A stretch of DNA of 64,000 nucleotides from Janthinobacterium sp. 1_2014MBL_MicDiv (GCF_001865675.1 NZ_CP011319.1:806001-870000); one strand, 5' to 3'. Positions 49,152 to 58,022 are shown, numbered from the stretch's first letter. A program made the numbers and translations. Notes: generated from the letters alone by a model not told the origin.

Positions 49152-50892
49152 CGAGGCTGGCCTCCAGTTGTTGATAGCGCCACTGGCTGGCATACCAGCC
49201 ATCGCGCTGCATCAGCGCGTCGTGGTTGCCCGTTTCCGTGACGTGGCCATCGCGCAGGACGAGGATCAGGTCCGCGTTGACGACGGCGCTCAGGCGGTGG
49301 CTGGCGATGATGGCGCTGCGCTCGGGGCGCTTGCGGCGCAGTTCTTCCAGGTGCTGCAGGATGCGCGTTTCCGTGCCCGTGTCGACGGCGGAGAGGGCAT
49401 CGTCGAGCAGCAGCAGGCCATTGTCGGCCAGCAGGGCGCGGGCAATCGCCACGCGCTGGCGCTGGCCGCCGGACAGGGTGATGCCCTTTTCTCCCACGTG
49501 GGTGGCATAGCCATCGGGGAATTGCAAAATATCGGCATGGATGTCGGCCAGCTGCGCCGCCCGCTCCACTTCCTCGCGCGTGGCGCCGGGGCGGGCCAGC
49601 GCGATGTTGTCGGCGATGGTGGCGGAGAACAGGAACGATTCCTGCGGCACCCAGCTGATGGCCGCGCGCAGCGCATGCAGGGTGTAGGCGTCGAGCGCCT
49701 GGCCGTTCCACGTGGCCGTGCCCGATTGCGGCGTGACCTGGCGCAGCAGCACGCGCAGCAGCGTCGACTTGCCGCTGCCCGTCGGACCCACCAAACCCAG
49801 GGTCTGGCCCGGCAGCAGGCGCAGCGAGATGCCGGACAGCGCCGGCGCCGTCTGGCCCGCATACGCAAAGCCGATGTCCTGCAATTGCAGGGGACCGGGC
49901 GTCAGCGTATCAATCGTGCCATGGTCGTCGATGGCCAGCGGCGCGTCCAGCATCGGCTGCAGCCGCTGCCAGGCGGCACGGCCCCGTTCGATCAGGGAGA
50001 GCACCCAGCCGGCGGCGAACATGGGCCAGATCAGCTGTCCCAGGTACATGGAAAAGCTCGTCAGCGCGCCGATGGTCAGCTGGTCTTGCCATACCAGATA
50101 GCCGCCCAGGCCCAGGGTCAGCGCCGTGGCGGCCGTCAGGGTCAGGCCGACGGCCGGTTCATATGCCGCTTCCCAGCGCTGCGCCGTCAGGCTGGCGTTC
50201 GCCGCGTGGCCGGCCAGGGTGGAGAACTGCTTGCTGCTGCGCTCTTCCAGGCCCAGCGCGCGCAGGGTGCGCACGCCCGACAGCGATTCCTGCACGTGGT
50301 CGTTCAGCGCGGAAAAGCGTTTCAGCGAATCCGTCGACGCCGTGTGGATATGGCTGGAGATGCGCCAGAAGGCCAGTCCCATCAGCGGGAACGGCAAGAG
50401 GGCGATGCAGGCCAGGCGCCAGTCCACGCCCAGCAGCATGATGCCGAGCACCATCAGCAGGGTCAGGGTGCCGTCGAAGCCGGCCAGCATGGCTTCGCCG
50501 GCGGCCATTTCGATGGCGTCGATATCGTTGGTCGCCAGCGCCATCAGGTCGCCCGTGCGCTGGTTCTGGTAAAACGACGCGCCCTGCTGCGACATGCGCG
50601 TGTAGAAGCGCGTGCGCAGCATCACGCCCAGCTGGTAGGCGGCCTTGAACAGGGTGATGCGCCAGCCCACGCGCAGGAAGTAGATGACGACGCCGACGGC
50701 GAGCAGGGTCAGCAGCTCCAGCCACAGTTCGGCAGCCGTCATGCGGTGCGCGGCCAGCGCGTCGATGATGGCGCCCACGCGGCGCGGTATCCAGACGGTT
50801 AGTGTTGCCACGCCCGTCAGCATGACGGCGGCGGCGGCATACGCCGGCCAATGCTGACGCACGAAGCCGGCGATGAGCCTCGATAAACTCAT
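49141..50892 (-). CDS. ABC exporter half-transporter A (MdlA-like), degenerate ATP site
   Basis: 583-residue partner with six membrane helices and an ATPase domain: Walker A GPTGSGKST, signature LSGGQ, H-loop IIASHRLS. Its Walker B is LLLLDDALSAVD: an Asp replaces the catalytic Glu, as in heterodimeric exporters where one nucleotide site is non-hydrolysing. Start 50892 has AAAGGTAACC upstream; the frame reads 28 codons further without family sequence. First gene of the pair. Confidence 0.93.
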   Translation of the reverse strand: MSLSRLIAGFVRQHWPAYAAAAVMLTGVATLTVWIPRRVGAIIDALAAHRMTAAELWLELLTLLAVGVVIYFLRVGWRITLFKAAYQLGVMLRTRFYTRMSQQGASFYQNQRTGDLMALATNDIDAIEMAAGEAMLAGFDGTLTLLMVLGIMLLGVDWRLACIALLPFPLMGLAFWRISSHIHTASTDSLKRFSALNDHVQESLSGVRTLRALGLEERSSKQFSTLAGHAANASLTAQRWEAAYEPAVGLTLTAATALTLGLGGYLVWQDQLTIGALTSFSMYLGQLIWPMFAAGWVLSLIERGRAAWQRLQPMLDAPLAIDDHGTIDTLTPGPLQLQDIGFAYAGQTAPALSGISLRLLPGQTLGLVGPTGSGKSTLLRVLLRQVTPQSGTATWNGQALDAYTLHALRAAISWVPQESFLFSATIADNIALARPGATREEVERAAQLADIHADILQFPDGYATHVGEKGITLSGGQRQRVAIARALLADNGLLLLDDALSAVDTGTETRILQHLEELRRKRPERSAIIASHRLSAVVNADLILVLRDGHVTETGNHDALMQRDGWYASQWRYQQLEASLDAI

Positions 50893-51006
50893 GGTTACCT
50901 TTTGTTTTGCAGTAATGGGGTGTCGCGGGGCGGAAGGACGGGCACGCGGACGGAAAGTACGCGTAGGATACAACACGGCGGAAAAATGCGCTGCGGACGG
51001 GCACGC

Positions 51007-51028
51007 AAAAAACGGGCCGTAGCCCGTT
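51007..51028 (-). terminator. Rho-independent terminator of the phasin gene
   Basis: AACGGGC (51011-51017) pairs with GCCCGTT (51022-51028). Read on the minus strand, the stem ends in TTTTTT. It lies about 30 nt after the phasin stop at 51058. Confidence 0.8.
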
Positions 51029-51057
51029 GTGGTGTTGCCTGCCGTCCTGCGCGATGC

Positions 51058-51909
51058 TTACTTGCGGCCGCTGCCTTTGCCGCCGCCGAGCATGTCGAGC
51101 TGTTTCGACGGCGTGCCCTTGGCGGCAGGCTTGGCTGCCGGCGCGTGGGCGGGCTTCACGGCCGCCTTGGTCACGGTCTTGCTGGCGGCGCTGGCCGGCT
51201 TGGCGGCCGGTTTGCTGGGTGGAAGCGGCTTGGCTGCCGGCTTGGCCACTGCGGGCGCAGCGGCGGCTTTTGCGGGCGTAGCTGCTGGGGCCGGGGCTGG
51301 CTTGACGGCTTCAGGCTTGGCGACCGGTTTCGCTTCCACGGCCTTTGCGGCAGGCTTGTCGGCGGCCTTGGCTGCCGGTGCCGGTGCCGGTGCTGCAGCG
51401 GGGGCGGCCTTGGCGACCGGCTTGGTCACTTCGACGGGCTGGGCCGGTGCAGGCTGGGCGACGACGGGCGCCGCGGCCGCTGCTGGCGCTGGCACAGGTG
51501 CAGGCACGGCAGCCGGCTTGGACGCGGGCGCGACGACGGCCAGCGTTGGCTTGGCCGCCACGGGAGCAGGGGCGGCTTCATCGAGGCGGGCCTTGGCCGA
51601 AGCCAGCAATTCCGCCTGCGTGCTCGAGGCGATGCCGAACAGCTGGCGGCTGTAGGCCAGCACGCTTTCGATATTCGGCTGCGCCTGGCTGCTGCTGTAG
51701 CTGAAGAAATCGCGCGGATCCTGCGTTTCCAGCAGGTGCTGCGCCGTTTCGGCCGTGTGCGACAGGGCGGCCTTGCCCGCGTTCAGGTTCAGCGCGATGA
51801 TTTTCTCGGCGCTTTCAAAGACTTTGCTGGTGATGGTGCTGAAAATCTGCAACTGGCTTTCCAGTTGCGATTTGGCGGCGTTGGAAAATTGTTCAGGAAT
51901 TGGAAACAT
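51058..51909 (-). CDS. phasin with long Pro/Ala/Lys tail
   Basis: Polyhydroxyalkanoate granule-associated protein. The first 115 residues are a Phasin_2-type helical domain (EQFSNAAKSQLESQLQIFSTITSKVFESAEKIIALN...). The remaining roughly 165 residues are repeats of Pro, Ala and Lys (KPAAKP-like units) resembling histone H1/AlgP tails, ending KGSGRK; such a basic tail could bind DNA or chromosome and help granule segregation. GGAGTAAAT precedes the ATG. No PHA synthase is adjacent. The length of 283 is above the usual of about 190. Confidence 0.9.
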   Translation of the reverse strand: MFPIPEQFSNAAKSQLESQLQIFSTITSKVFESAEKIIALNLNAGKAALSHTAETAQHLLETQDPRDFFSYSSSQAQPNIESVLAYSRQLFGIASSTQAELLASAKARLDEAAPAPVAAKPTLAVVAPASKPAAVPAPVPAPAAAAAPVVAQPAPAQPVEVTKPVAKAAPAAAPAPAPAAKAADKPAAKAVEAKPVAKPEAVKPAPAPAATPAKAAAAPAVAKPAAKPLPPSKPAAKPASAASKTVTKAAVKPAHAPAAKPAAKGTPSKQLDMLGGGKGSGRK

Positions 51910-52013
51910 ATTTACTCCTTTATACGGATTAAAATGCTGGCAAAACGCTCTGCAAAATCCCGAAAACCAGAGTTGGCCGCGTTTTGTAAAGTATGTAGCG
52001 TGCTGAATAGCTG

Positions 52014-52041
52014 ATCATAGGCTGATTTTGATGCAACGCAA
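52014..52041 (-). promoter_or_regulatory. candidate promoter of the phasin gene
   Basis: TTGCGT (52036-52041) and TATGAT (52014-52019) on the minus strand have a 16-nt spacer and would give a leader of about 100 nt. The gap 51910-52288 is A+T-rich; apart from this and a 10-nt palindrome CTTGCGCAAG near 52150 I see nothing in it. Confidence 0.45.
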
Positions 52042-52288
52042 TATGAATATTCTAGCGGTGATTCGAGTTGGTTGAAAGTTATTTTTATCTTACCGGTTGC
52101 CATGGGCGTGCAGGATTCATCAGCCTGTCACTGTATGCTGCACATTTGCGCTTGCGCAAGGTGCCCACCGCGATTCTATGGCTATGTTTTTGCCAGTCGC
52201 TATATTTTTGCACTGCAGCATCCGCGCCAAAGTAGATGCAATGGCAATGATGCCCTTGTTCCAAGTCGCCTACCAAAGGAGTGTCCGC

Positions 52289-53563
52289 ATGGACCTAGTA
52301 ATCCGCAATGCCAGCCTGCCCGACGGGCGCCGTGCCATCGATATCGCCATCGAGGACGGGCGCATCGCCGCCGTCGGCCCTGCCTTGCCCGTGCAAGGGG
52401 CGCAGGAAATCGACGCCGAAGGCGACCTGGTCACGCCGCCATTCGTCGACGCCCACTTTCACATGGACGCCACGCTCAGCTACGGCTTGCCGCGCGTCAA
52501 CGCGTCCGGCACCCTGCTCGAAGGCATCGCCGTCTGGGGCGAGCTGAAACCGCAGCTGACGCAGGACGCACTGGTCGAACGCGCCCTCCAGTATTGCGAC
52601 TGGGCCGTGGCGCGCGGCTTGCTGGCCATCCGCTCGCACGTGGATATCTGCGACCCGCGCCTGCTGGCCGTGGAAGCGCTGCTCGACGTCAGGCGCCAGG
52701 TGGCGCCCTACCTGGACTTGCAGCTGGTGGCCTTCCCGCAGGACGGCATCCTGCGCAGCGCGGGCGCCTTCGACAACCTGAAACGCGCGATCGCCATGGG
52801 CGTCGACGTGGTGGGCGGCATCCCGCATTTCGAGCGCACGATGGCCGATGGCGCGGAATCCGTGCGGTTGCTGTGCGAATTTGCCTGCGAACGGGGGCTG
52901 ATGGTGGACATGCATTGCGACGAGTCGGACGACCCGCTGTCGCGGCATATCGAGACCCTGGCCTTCCACAGCCAGCGCCTCGGCATGCAGGGCAGGGTGA
53001 CGGGCTCGCACCTGACGTCCATGCACTCGATGGACAATTATTATGTGAGCAAACTCCTGCCGCTGATCCGCGAGGCGGGCGTGGCGGCCATTGCCAATCC
53101 CCTCATCAACATCACCCTGCAGGCGCGCCACGACACCTATCCGAAGCGGCGCGGCATGACGCGCGTGCCCGAGATGCTGGCCGCCGGCATCCCCGTCGCC
53201 TTTGGCCACGACTGCGTGATGGACCCGTGGTACAGCCTCGGTTCGGGCGACATGCTGGAAGTGGCGCACATGGGGCTGCACGTGGCGCAGATGACGGGCC
53301 AGCAAGCCATGCACGACTGCTTCCTGGCCGTCACCGAGACGCCGGCCGCCATCCTCGGCCTGGACGGCTACGGCATCGCGCCCGGCTGCCATGCGGACCT
53401 GGTGATCCTCGACTGCGGCTCCACGGTGGAAGCGTTGCGCCTGCGCGCGGCGCGGCGCCTGGTGCTACGCCGCGGCAAGGTGCTCAGCGAAGCGCCGCGC
53501 GCGGCGTCGCGCCTGCACCTGCCGGGCCGCCCGGACAGCGTGAACTTCCGCCTGGGGCGCTGA
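52289..53563 (+). CDS. codA: cytosine deaminase
   Basis: Deaminates cytosine to uracil (pyrimidine salvage). The 424-residue protein is close to E. coli CodA (427) throughout: PPFVDAHFHMDATLSYG (metal His pair), HVDICD, LQLVAFPQDGILRS, MHCDESDDPLSRHIET (His and catalytic Glu), HLTSMHSMDNYY, TYPKRRGMTRVPEMLAAGI and FGHDCVMDPWY (metal Asp). The start has AAAGGAG. The usual partner, the permease gene codB, is absent; an acetyltransferase gene follows 80 nt later. Related aminohydrolases with other substrates cannot be excluded. Confidence 0.85.
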   Translation: MDLVIRNASLPDGRRAIDIAIEDGRIAAVGPALPVQGAQEIDAEGDLVTPPFVDAHFHMDATLSYGLPRVNASGTLLEGIAVWGELKPQLTQDALVERALQYCDWAVARGLLAIRSHVDICDPRLLAVEALLDVRRQVAPYLDLQLVAFPQDGILRSAGAFDNLKRAIAMGVDVVGGIPHFERTMADGAESVRLLCEFACERGLMVDMHCDESDDPLSRHIETLAFHSQRLGMQGRVTGSHLTSMHSMDNYYVSKLLPLIREAGVAAIANPLINITLQARHDTYPKRRGMTRVPEMLAAGIPVAFGHDCVMDPWYSLGSGDMLEVAHMGLHVAQMTGQQAMHDCFLAVTETPAAILGLDGYGIAPGCHADLVILDCGSTVEALRLRAARRLVLRRGKVLSEAPRAASRLHLPGRPDSVNFRLGR

Positions 53564-53643
53564 CCCATGGATGCGCGTGCCACTGGACGGCCCAGCGCAA
53601 ATCCCCGACAATCGTTGCACACTTTTGCTGCTGGAGCCGCACC

Positions 53644-54162
53644 TTGAAAGAAATTGACATCCGTCCCGCCCGGGAATCCGACTTCGACGCCATGTGGCCG
53701 ATCTTCCAGACGCTGGTGGCCGGCGGCGACACTTATTCCTTCCCCGCCGACACCTCGCGCGAAGAGTGCCACGCCTACTGGTTCGGCCCCGGCGTGCAAA
53801 GCTTCGTCGCCGTGATGGGCAGCGAGCGCCTGCTGGGCATGTACAAGCTGGTGGCGAACCAGCCGGGCCATGGCGCGCACGTGGCCAATGCCTCGTTCAT
53901 GGTCGATCCGGCCGCGCAGGGCGTGGGCGTGGGCCGCATGCTGGGCGTGCACTGCATGGAGGAAGCGCGCCGCGCCGGCTACCTGGCGATGCAGTTCAAC
54001 TTCGTCGTCAGCACCAACCTGGCCGCCGTCACCCTGTGGAAAAAGCTGGGCTTTACCGTGGTCGCCACCCTGCCGCTGGCCTACCGCCACGCGCAGCTCG
54101 GCTATGTCGACGCCTACGTGATGTACCAGCTGCTGACCGACCCGATGCAGTGGCCGGCATGA
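53644..54162 (+). CDS. GNAT N-acetyltransferase
   Basis: A 172-residue acetyltransferase of the GNAT fold. DIRPARESDFDAMWPIFQTLVAGGDTY opens the fold; the acetyl-CoA site is ASFMVDPAAQGVGVGRMLGVHCMEEARRAGYLAMQFNFVVSTNLAAVTLWKKLGF. The best start is TTG 53644 with GGAG 8 nt upstream; no ATG is in a better place. The stop shares ATGA with the next acetyltransferase gene. Substrate unknown. Confidence 0.88.
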   Translation: MKEIDIRPARESDFDAMWPIFQTLVAGGDTYSFPADTSREECHAYWFGPGVQSFVAVMGSERLLGMYKLVANQPGHGAHVANASFMVDPAAQGVGVGRMLGVHCMEEARRAGYLAMQFNFVVSTNLAAVTLWKKLGFTVVATLPLAYRHAQLGYVDAYVMYQLLTDPMQWPA

Positions 54163-54707
54163 GCGGCGCCATGACAGAGTCGATGACGGTCATCGAGACG
54201 CCCCGTCTGCGCCTGCGCACCGCCACCCTGGACGATGCGGCCTTTTACATGGAGCTGGTCAACGATCCGTCGTGGATCGCCAATATCGGCCAGCGTAACA
54301 TCCACACGCTGGAGGCGGCCCGCGCGGCGCTGGAAACGGGCCCGATGGCGCAACAGCGTGAGCTGGGCTATTCCTTTTACATCATTGAACTGCGCAGCGA
54401 GGGCTTGGCCATCGGCATGTGCGGATTGATCAAGCGCGCCACCATGCCCGGGCCTGACATCGGCTACGCGCTGCTGCCGGCGCATTGCGGCCAGGGCCTG
54501 GCCTGGGAGGCGTCAGCCGGCGTGCTGCGCCACACCCGCGACGTGCTGCGCGTGCCCACCCTGTATGGCCTGACTTCGCCCAGCAACCAGCCCTCGATCA
54601 ATCTGCTCAACAAGCTTGGTTTGCGCTTCGAGCGCTTTTCGCGCCAGCCGCTGGGCGGCAAGGATTCGAATATTTACCGTCGCGATTTTTTGCGTACAGA
54701 TGCGTGA
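54159..54707 (+). CDS. GNAT N-acetyltransferase (RimJ-like)
   Basis: A 182-residue GNAT protein of the RimJ/RimL type: IETPRLRLRTATLDDAAFYMELVNDPSWIANIG, GLIKRATMPGPDIGYALLPAHCGQGLAWEA and TSPSNQPSINLLNKLGLRFER are typical. It is coupled by ATGA to the previous acetyltransferase gene. ATG 54171 is an alternative start. Relatives acetylate ribosomal proteins or small amines; the target is unknown. Confidence 0.88.
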   Translation: MSGAMTESMTVIETPRLRLRTATLDDAAFYMELVNDPSWIANIGQRNIHTLEAARAALETGPMAQQRELGYSFYIIELRSEGLAIGMCGLIKRATMPGPDIGYALLPAHCGQGLAWEASAGVLRHTRDVLRVPTLYGLTSPSNQPSINLLNKLGLRFERFSRQPLGGKDSNIYRRDFLRTDA

Positions 54708-54759
54708 AAAATAGTATTTGAAAACTGGCCGCTTTTGCAGTGGTGGCAGGCCGTCTTTG

Positions 54760-54804
54760 TTTTTATAGTGGACTCACCGGTGGAAGACCGCCGGACTATA
54801 AAAA
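54760..54804. promoter_or_regulatory. inverted repeat upstream of the polyol operon
   Basis: TTTTTATAGT (54760-54769) and ACTATAAAAA (54795-54804) are perfect 10-bp arms 25 nt apart, ending 12 nt before the first start codon. Candidate operator or promoter element of the sugar-alcohol operon, possibly for its AraC regulator. Confidence 0.6.
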
Positions 54805-54816
54805 TGGAGACTCGTG

Positions 54817-56097
54817 ATGAAAATCGTTACTGCTATTGCATGGGGCGGCGTCATGTCCGCCGCCTGCGTGTCGATGTCGGCGGCATCGGCGCAAAGCTGC
54901 TCGGTGCCGGTGCTCAAGGTGCTGGCGCAAAAAAGCCTGGGCCTGACCGTGATGGAAAAGACCCTCGCCGAGTATGAAAAGAAAAACGGCACCAAGGTGC
55001 AGATCAGCTATTTCGGCGAAAACGACCGCCGCTCCAAGGCCCGCCTCGACGCCTCCACCAAGGCCGGCTCCTACCAGATCTACTACATCGATGAAGCCAA
55101 CGTGGCCGAATTCGCCACGGCCGGCTGGGTCGTGCCCCTGCTCAAATACCTGCCCAAGGATGCCGATTACGACGACTTCCTGCCTGGCCGCCGCGCCGTC
55201 GCCTCGTACAAGGGCGTGGCGTATTTCGCCCCCCTGATCGGCGGCAGCGACTTCCTGTTCTACCGCCGCGACCTGCTGGAAAAGGCCGGCATCGCCGTGC
55301 CGAAGACGCTCGACGAGCTGGTCGCCGCCGTGAAAAAACTGAATAGCCCGCCGAATGTCTACGGCTGGGCGGCGCGGGGCCAGCGCGGCTCGGGCATGAA
55401 TGTCTGGCGCTGGGCGCCGTTCATGCTGGCCGCCGGCGGCAAGTGGGAAAGCAATGGCGTGCCGACCTTCAATTCGCCGCAGGCCGTGAAGGCCACCACC
55501 CTGTACCGCGACCTGTTCAAGTATTCGCCGCCGGGCGGCGCCACCTACGACTGGAGCAATGCGCTCGAAGCGTTCAGGTCGGGCAAGGTGGCCTTCATGA
55601 TCGAGTCGACGCCGTTCGCCGACTGGATGGAAGACCCGAAAAAATCCTCGGTGGTCGACAAGGTCGGCTATGTGCGCCCGCCCGCGCCGCTGGCGTCGGC
55701 CGCCTACGGCCACGGCCTGGCCATTTCCGCCACGGGCGCGAAGGATGAATGCACGCGCCAGGCGGCCGGCAAGTTCATCGCCTGGGCCACGGGCAAGGAA
55801 CAGGAGCAGGCGCGCCTGAAGGACAACGTCTTCAGCGATTACAACCGCAGCAGCACCATCGCCAGCGACTACTTCCGCAAGCACGTCAAGCCGCAGATCC
55901 AGGCCGGCCTGACGGACACCACGCCCGTCTCGCGCGTCACCATCTGGCCCAGCCCCGAGTGGCCGGACATCGGCGACAACCTCGGCGTCGTGCTGGAGGA
56001 GGTGTTTACGGGCACGCGCGGCGACGTGCAGAGCGCGCTCGACGAAGCCAACGAGTACGCCACGGACGTGATGCAGCGGGCGCAAAAAAGAAAGTAA
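54817..56097 (+). CDS. ABC sugar/polyol-binding lipoprotein-like periplasmic protein
   Basis: Periplasmic substrate-binding protein of family 1 (MalE-like), 426 residues, with an N-terminal signal peptide (AWGGVMSAACVSMSAASA). Segments like YYIDEANVAEFATAGWVVPL, GSDFLFYRRDLLEKAGI and DWSNALEAFRSGKVAFMIES are typical. With a polyol dehydrogenase and xylulokinase in the operon, the ligand is likely a sugar alcohol such as xylitol, arabinitol or sorbitol. ATG 54817 has GGAG upstream; GTG 54814 overlaps it. Confidence 0.9.
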   Translation: MKIVTAIAWGGVMSAACVSMSAASAQSCSVPVLKVLAQKSLGLTVMEKTLAEYEKKNGTKVQISYFGENDRRSKARLDASTKAGSYQIYYIDEANVAEFATAGWVVPLLKYLPKDADYDDFLPGRRAVASYKGVAYFAPLIGGSDFLFYRRDLLEKAGIAVPKTLDELVAAVKKLNSPPNVYGWAARGQRGSGMNVWRWAPFMLAAGGKWESNGVPTFNSPQAVKATTLYRDLFKYSPPGGATYDWSNALEAFRSGKVAFMIESTPFADWMEDPKKSSVVDKVGYVRPPAPLASAAYGHGLAISATGAKDECTRQAAGKFIAWATGKEQEQARLKDNVFSDYNRSSTIASDYFRKHVKPQIQAGLTDTTPVSRVTIWPSPEWPDIGDNLGVVLEEVFTGTRGDVQSALDEANEYATDVMQRAQKRK

Positions 56098-56112
56098 TCC
56101 CCATGCCGTGTA

Positions 56113-56149
56113 GCCGCCGCCCGCCAAGGTGGCGGCACAGTTTTCTGTG
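56113..56149 (+). terminator. intercistronic hairpins after the binding-protein gene
   Basis: CCGCC (56121-56125) can pair with GGCGG (56131-56135), or GCCGCC with GGCGGC, and CACAG-TTTT-CTGTG (56136-56149) forms a second stem. They lie in the 81-nt gap before the first permease. Likely an mRNA stabiliser or attenuator giving more binding protein than permease. Confidence 0.5.
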
Positions 56150-56178
56150 CCTGACAGTCCGTTGCGAGAGTCTCTCCT

Positions 56179-57069
56179 ATGCCGCACTCCATCCGTAAAC
56201 AACGCCATACCTGGCTGCCGGCCGTGTTCCTCACGCTGCCGCTGCTGGTCCTGCTGGTACTGGGCCTGGTGCCCAGCATCGCCGCCATCAACCTGGCCCT
56301 GCAAAACCGCGTGCTGCGCTACAGCGACAGCGACTACGTGGGCTTTGCCAATTTTCTCCGCCTGTTCGGCGACCGCCGCTTCGTCAATGCCGTGCAGGTG
56401 TCGGCCATCTGGGAAGTGGTCACCGTGGCCGGCTCGCTGATCGTCGGCGTGCTGCTGGCCGTGTTCCTGTTCGAGAGAATCAAGGGCCGCACGCGGGACG
56501 TCATCGCGCTGCTCCTGATCGTGCCGGTGCTGCTGCCGCGCGTGTCGGCTGCCTTCATCTGGAAGTTCATGTATTCGCCGCTGATGGGCATCCTCAACTG
56601 GCTGCTCGAATGCGTGGGACTGGGCGGCAGCGCCTTGCTGTCCGACCCCGCCACGGCCCTGTATGCGGTGGCGCTGGTCGACATCTGGCAGTGGGGCCTG
56701 TTCTTCGGTGCCGTCATCCTGAAACTGCTGGAAACCCTGCCGGCCGAACCGCTGGAAGCGGCACGCCTCGACTACGCCAGCACCGTGCAGGTGTATGCGT
56801 ACATCGCGCTGCCGATGCTGAAGGTGCCCATCATGAGCCTCGTCTTCATCAAGATGGTCGAGTCGCTGCGCTCGTTCGACCTGATCTACGTGATGACCAA
56901 GGGCGGCCCCGGCATCTCCACCGAAACCCTGGACATGTATGCGTATGCGCAGGGCATCGGCCTGATGGGCAAGGTGTCGTACGCGTCCAGCATGGCCGTG
57001 CTGATGATGCTGGCCACGACTGTCATCTTCACCTTACTCTGGAAGCGGGTCGCCAAATGGGAAAACTGA
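56179..57069 (+). CDS. ABC polyol importer permease (MalF-like)
   Basis: A 296-residue inner-membrane permease with six helices, start PHSIRKQRHTWLPAVFLTLPLLVLLVLGLV. The ATPase-coupling EAA loop is LEAARLDYASTVQVYAYIALPML. It pairs with the second permease, which starts 13 nt before its stop. Confidence 0.93.
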   Translation: MPHSIRKQRHTWLPAVFLTLPLLVLLVLGLVPSIAAINLALQNRVLRYSDSDYVGFANFLRLFGDRRFVNAVQVSAIWEVVTVAGSLIVGVLLAVFLFERIKGRTRDVIALLLIVPVLLPRVSAAFIWKFMYSPLMGILNWLLECVGLGGSALLSDPATALYAVALVDIWQWGLFFGAVILKLLETLPAEPLEAARLDYASTVQVYAYIALPMLKVPIMSLVFIKMVESLRSFDLIYVMTKGGPGISTETLDMYAYAQGIGLMGKVSYASSMAVLMMLATTVIFTLLWKRVAKWEN

Positions 57070-58022
57070 CCAAGAACACCCTAAGCAAACCTACCGCGCA
57101 GCGCGATTTGCGGCCTTCGATGCTCACTGTGCATGCGCACAGCTCCGCTTCTCGGCCACAACTCACACCTGCTCGCAACGGTTTTGTCAGGTGTCTTAGG
57201 GGGCTGCGCACCCTGGGCGGCGTTGGCGCCGTCACCACCACCGCCATCACCACGGTGATCGTGCTGGTGGCGCTGTTCCCCATCCTGTGGGCCGTGCTCA
57301 ATTCCTTCAAGGAGCTGATGGACATCGTCACGCCCGTGCCGCGCTTTTTCTTCAGCCCGACCCTGGCCAACTACAAACAGGTGCTGGCCAGCCCGGAAGT
57401 GCTGACGGGATTGGGCAACAGCGTGGCCATCGTCGGCGTGGCCGTGCTGCTGGGCGCCGTGCTGGGCGTGCCGGCCGCGTATGCGATCGCCCGCTATCCG
57501 ATCCCGGCCAAGAAGGATATCCAGTTCTTCCTGCTGTCCCTGCGCTTCCTGCCGCCGGTGGCCGTCGCCATTCCGCTGATCTCGATCTGGATCGACCTGG
57601 GCCTGTACGACTCGCGCCTGTCGATGGTGGTGACGTATCTGCTGGTGACCCTGTCGACCATCATCTGGCTGTCGATTCCCGCGTTTGCCCGCATCCCGAA
57701 GGAGATCGAGGAAGCGGCCGCGCTCGACGGCTACGGTCCGTACCAGGTGTTCTGGCACGTGGCCCTGCCGGTGGCATCGAAAACCCTGATGGGCGGCATC
57801 GTCTTCAGCTTCGTGCTGGTCTGGAATGAACTGATGATCGCGCTGGCGCTCACCTCGTCGAAGAGCATGACCCTGCCCGTGGTGGCGTCGGCGTTTACCT
57901 CGATGGGCCAGGAAGTGCCGTGGGGCGTGGTGAACGCCTCCACCGTGCTGCTGGCGCTGCCGCCGCTGCTGTTCGTCGGCATCCTGGGACGGCTGCTCAA
58001 CTCCATGCTCAAACATAAATAA
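57057..58022 (+). CDS. ABC polyol importer permease (MalG-like) with unusual N-terminal insert
   Basis: A 321-residue permease with six helices; EAA loop EIEEAAALDGYGPYQVFWHVALPV. Residues 8-49 (SLKP...VRCLR region) are not hydrophobic and look unlike a MalG N-terminus. They correspond to 57079-57201, which is bounded by CCCTAAG and CTTAGGG and contains CTGTGC/GCACAG, so this may be a small inserted repeat kept in frame. The start codon overlaps the end of the first permease gene. Confidence 0.9.
   Translation: MGKLTKNTLSKPTAQRDLRPSMLTVHAHSSASRPQLTPARNGFVRCLRGLRTLGGVGAVTTTAITTVIVLVALFPILWAVLNSFKELMDIVTPVPRFFFSPTLANYKQVLASPEVLTGLGNSVAIVGVAVLLGAVLGVPAAYAIARYPIPAKKDIQFFLLSLRFLPPVAVAIPLISIWIDLGLYDSRLSMVVTYLLVTLSTIIWLSIPAFARIPKEIEEAAALDGYGPYQVFWHVALPVASKTLMGGIVFSFVLVWNELMIALALTSSKSMTLPVVASAFTSMGQEVPWGVVNASTVLLALPPLLFVGILGRLLNSMLKHK

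Noticed and set aside
51912..52103. 63-residue minus-strand frame ending at the phasin ribosome site
   Set aside because: It overlaps the best promoter candidate for the phasin and has no ribosome site of its own; more likely untranslated leader.
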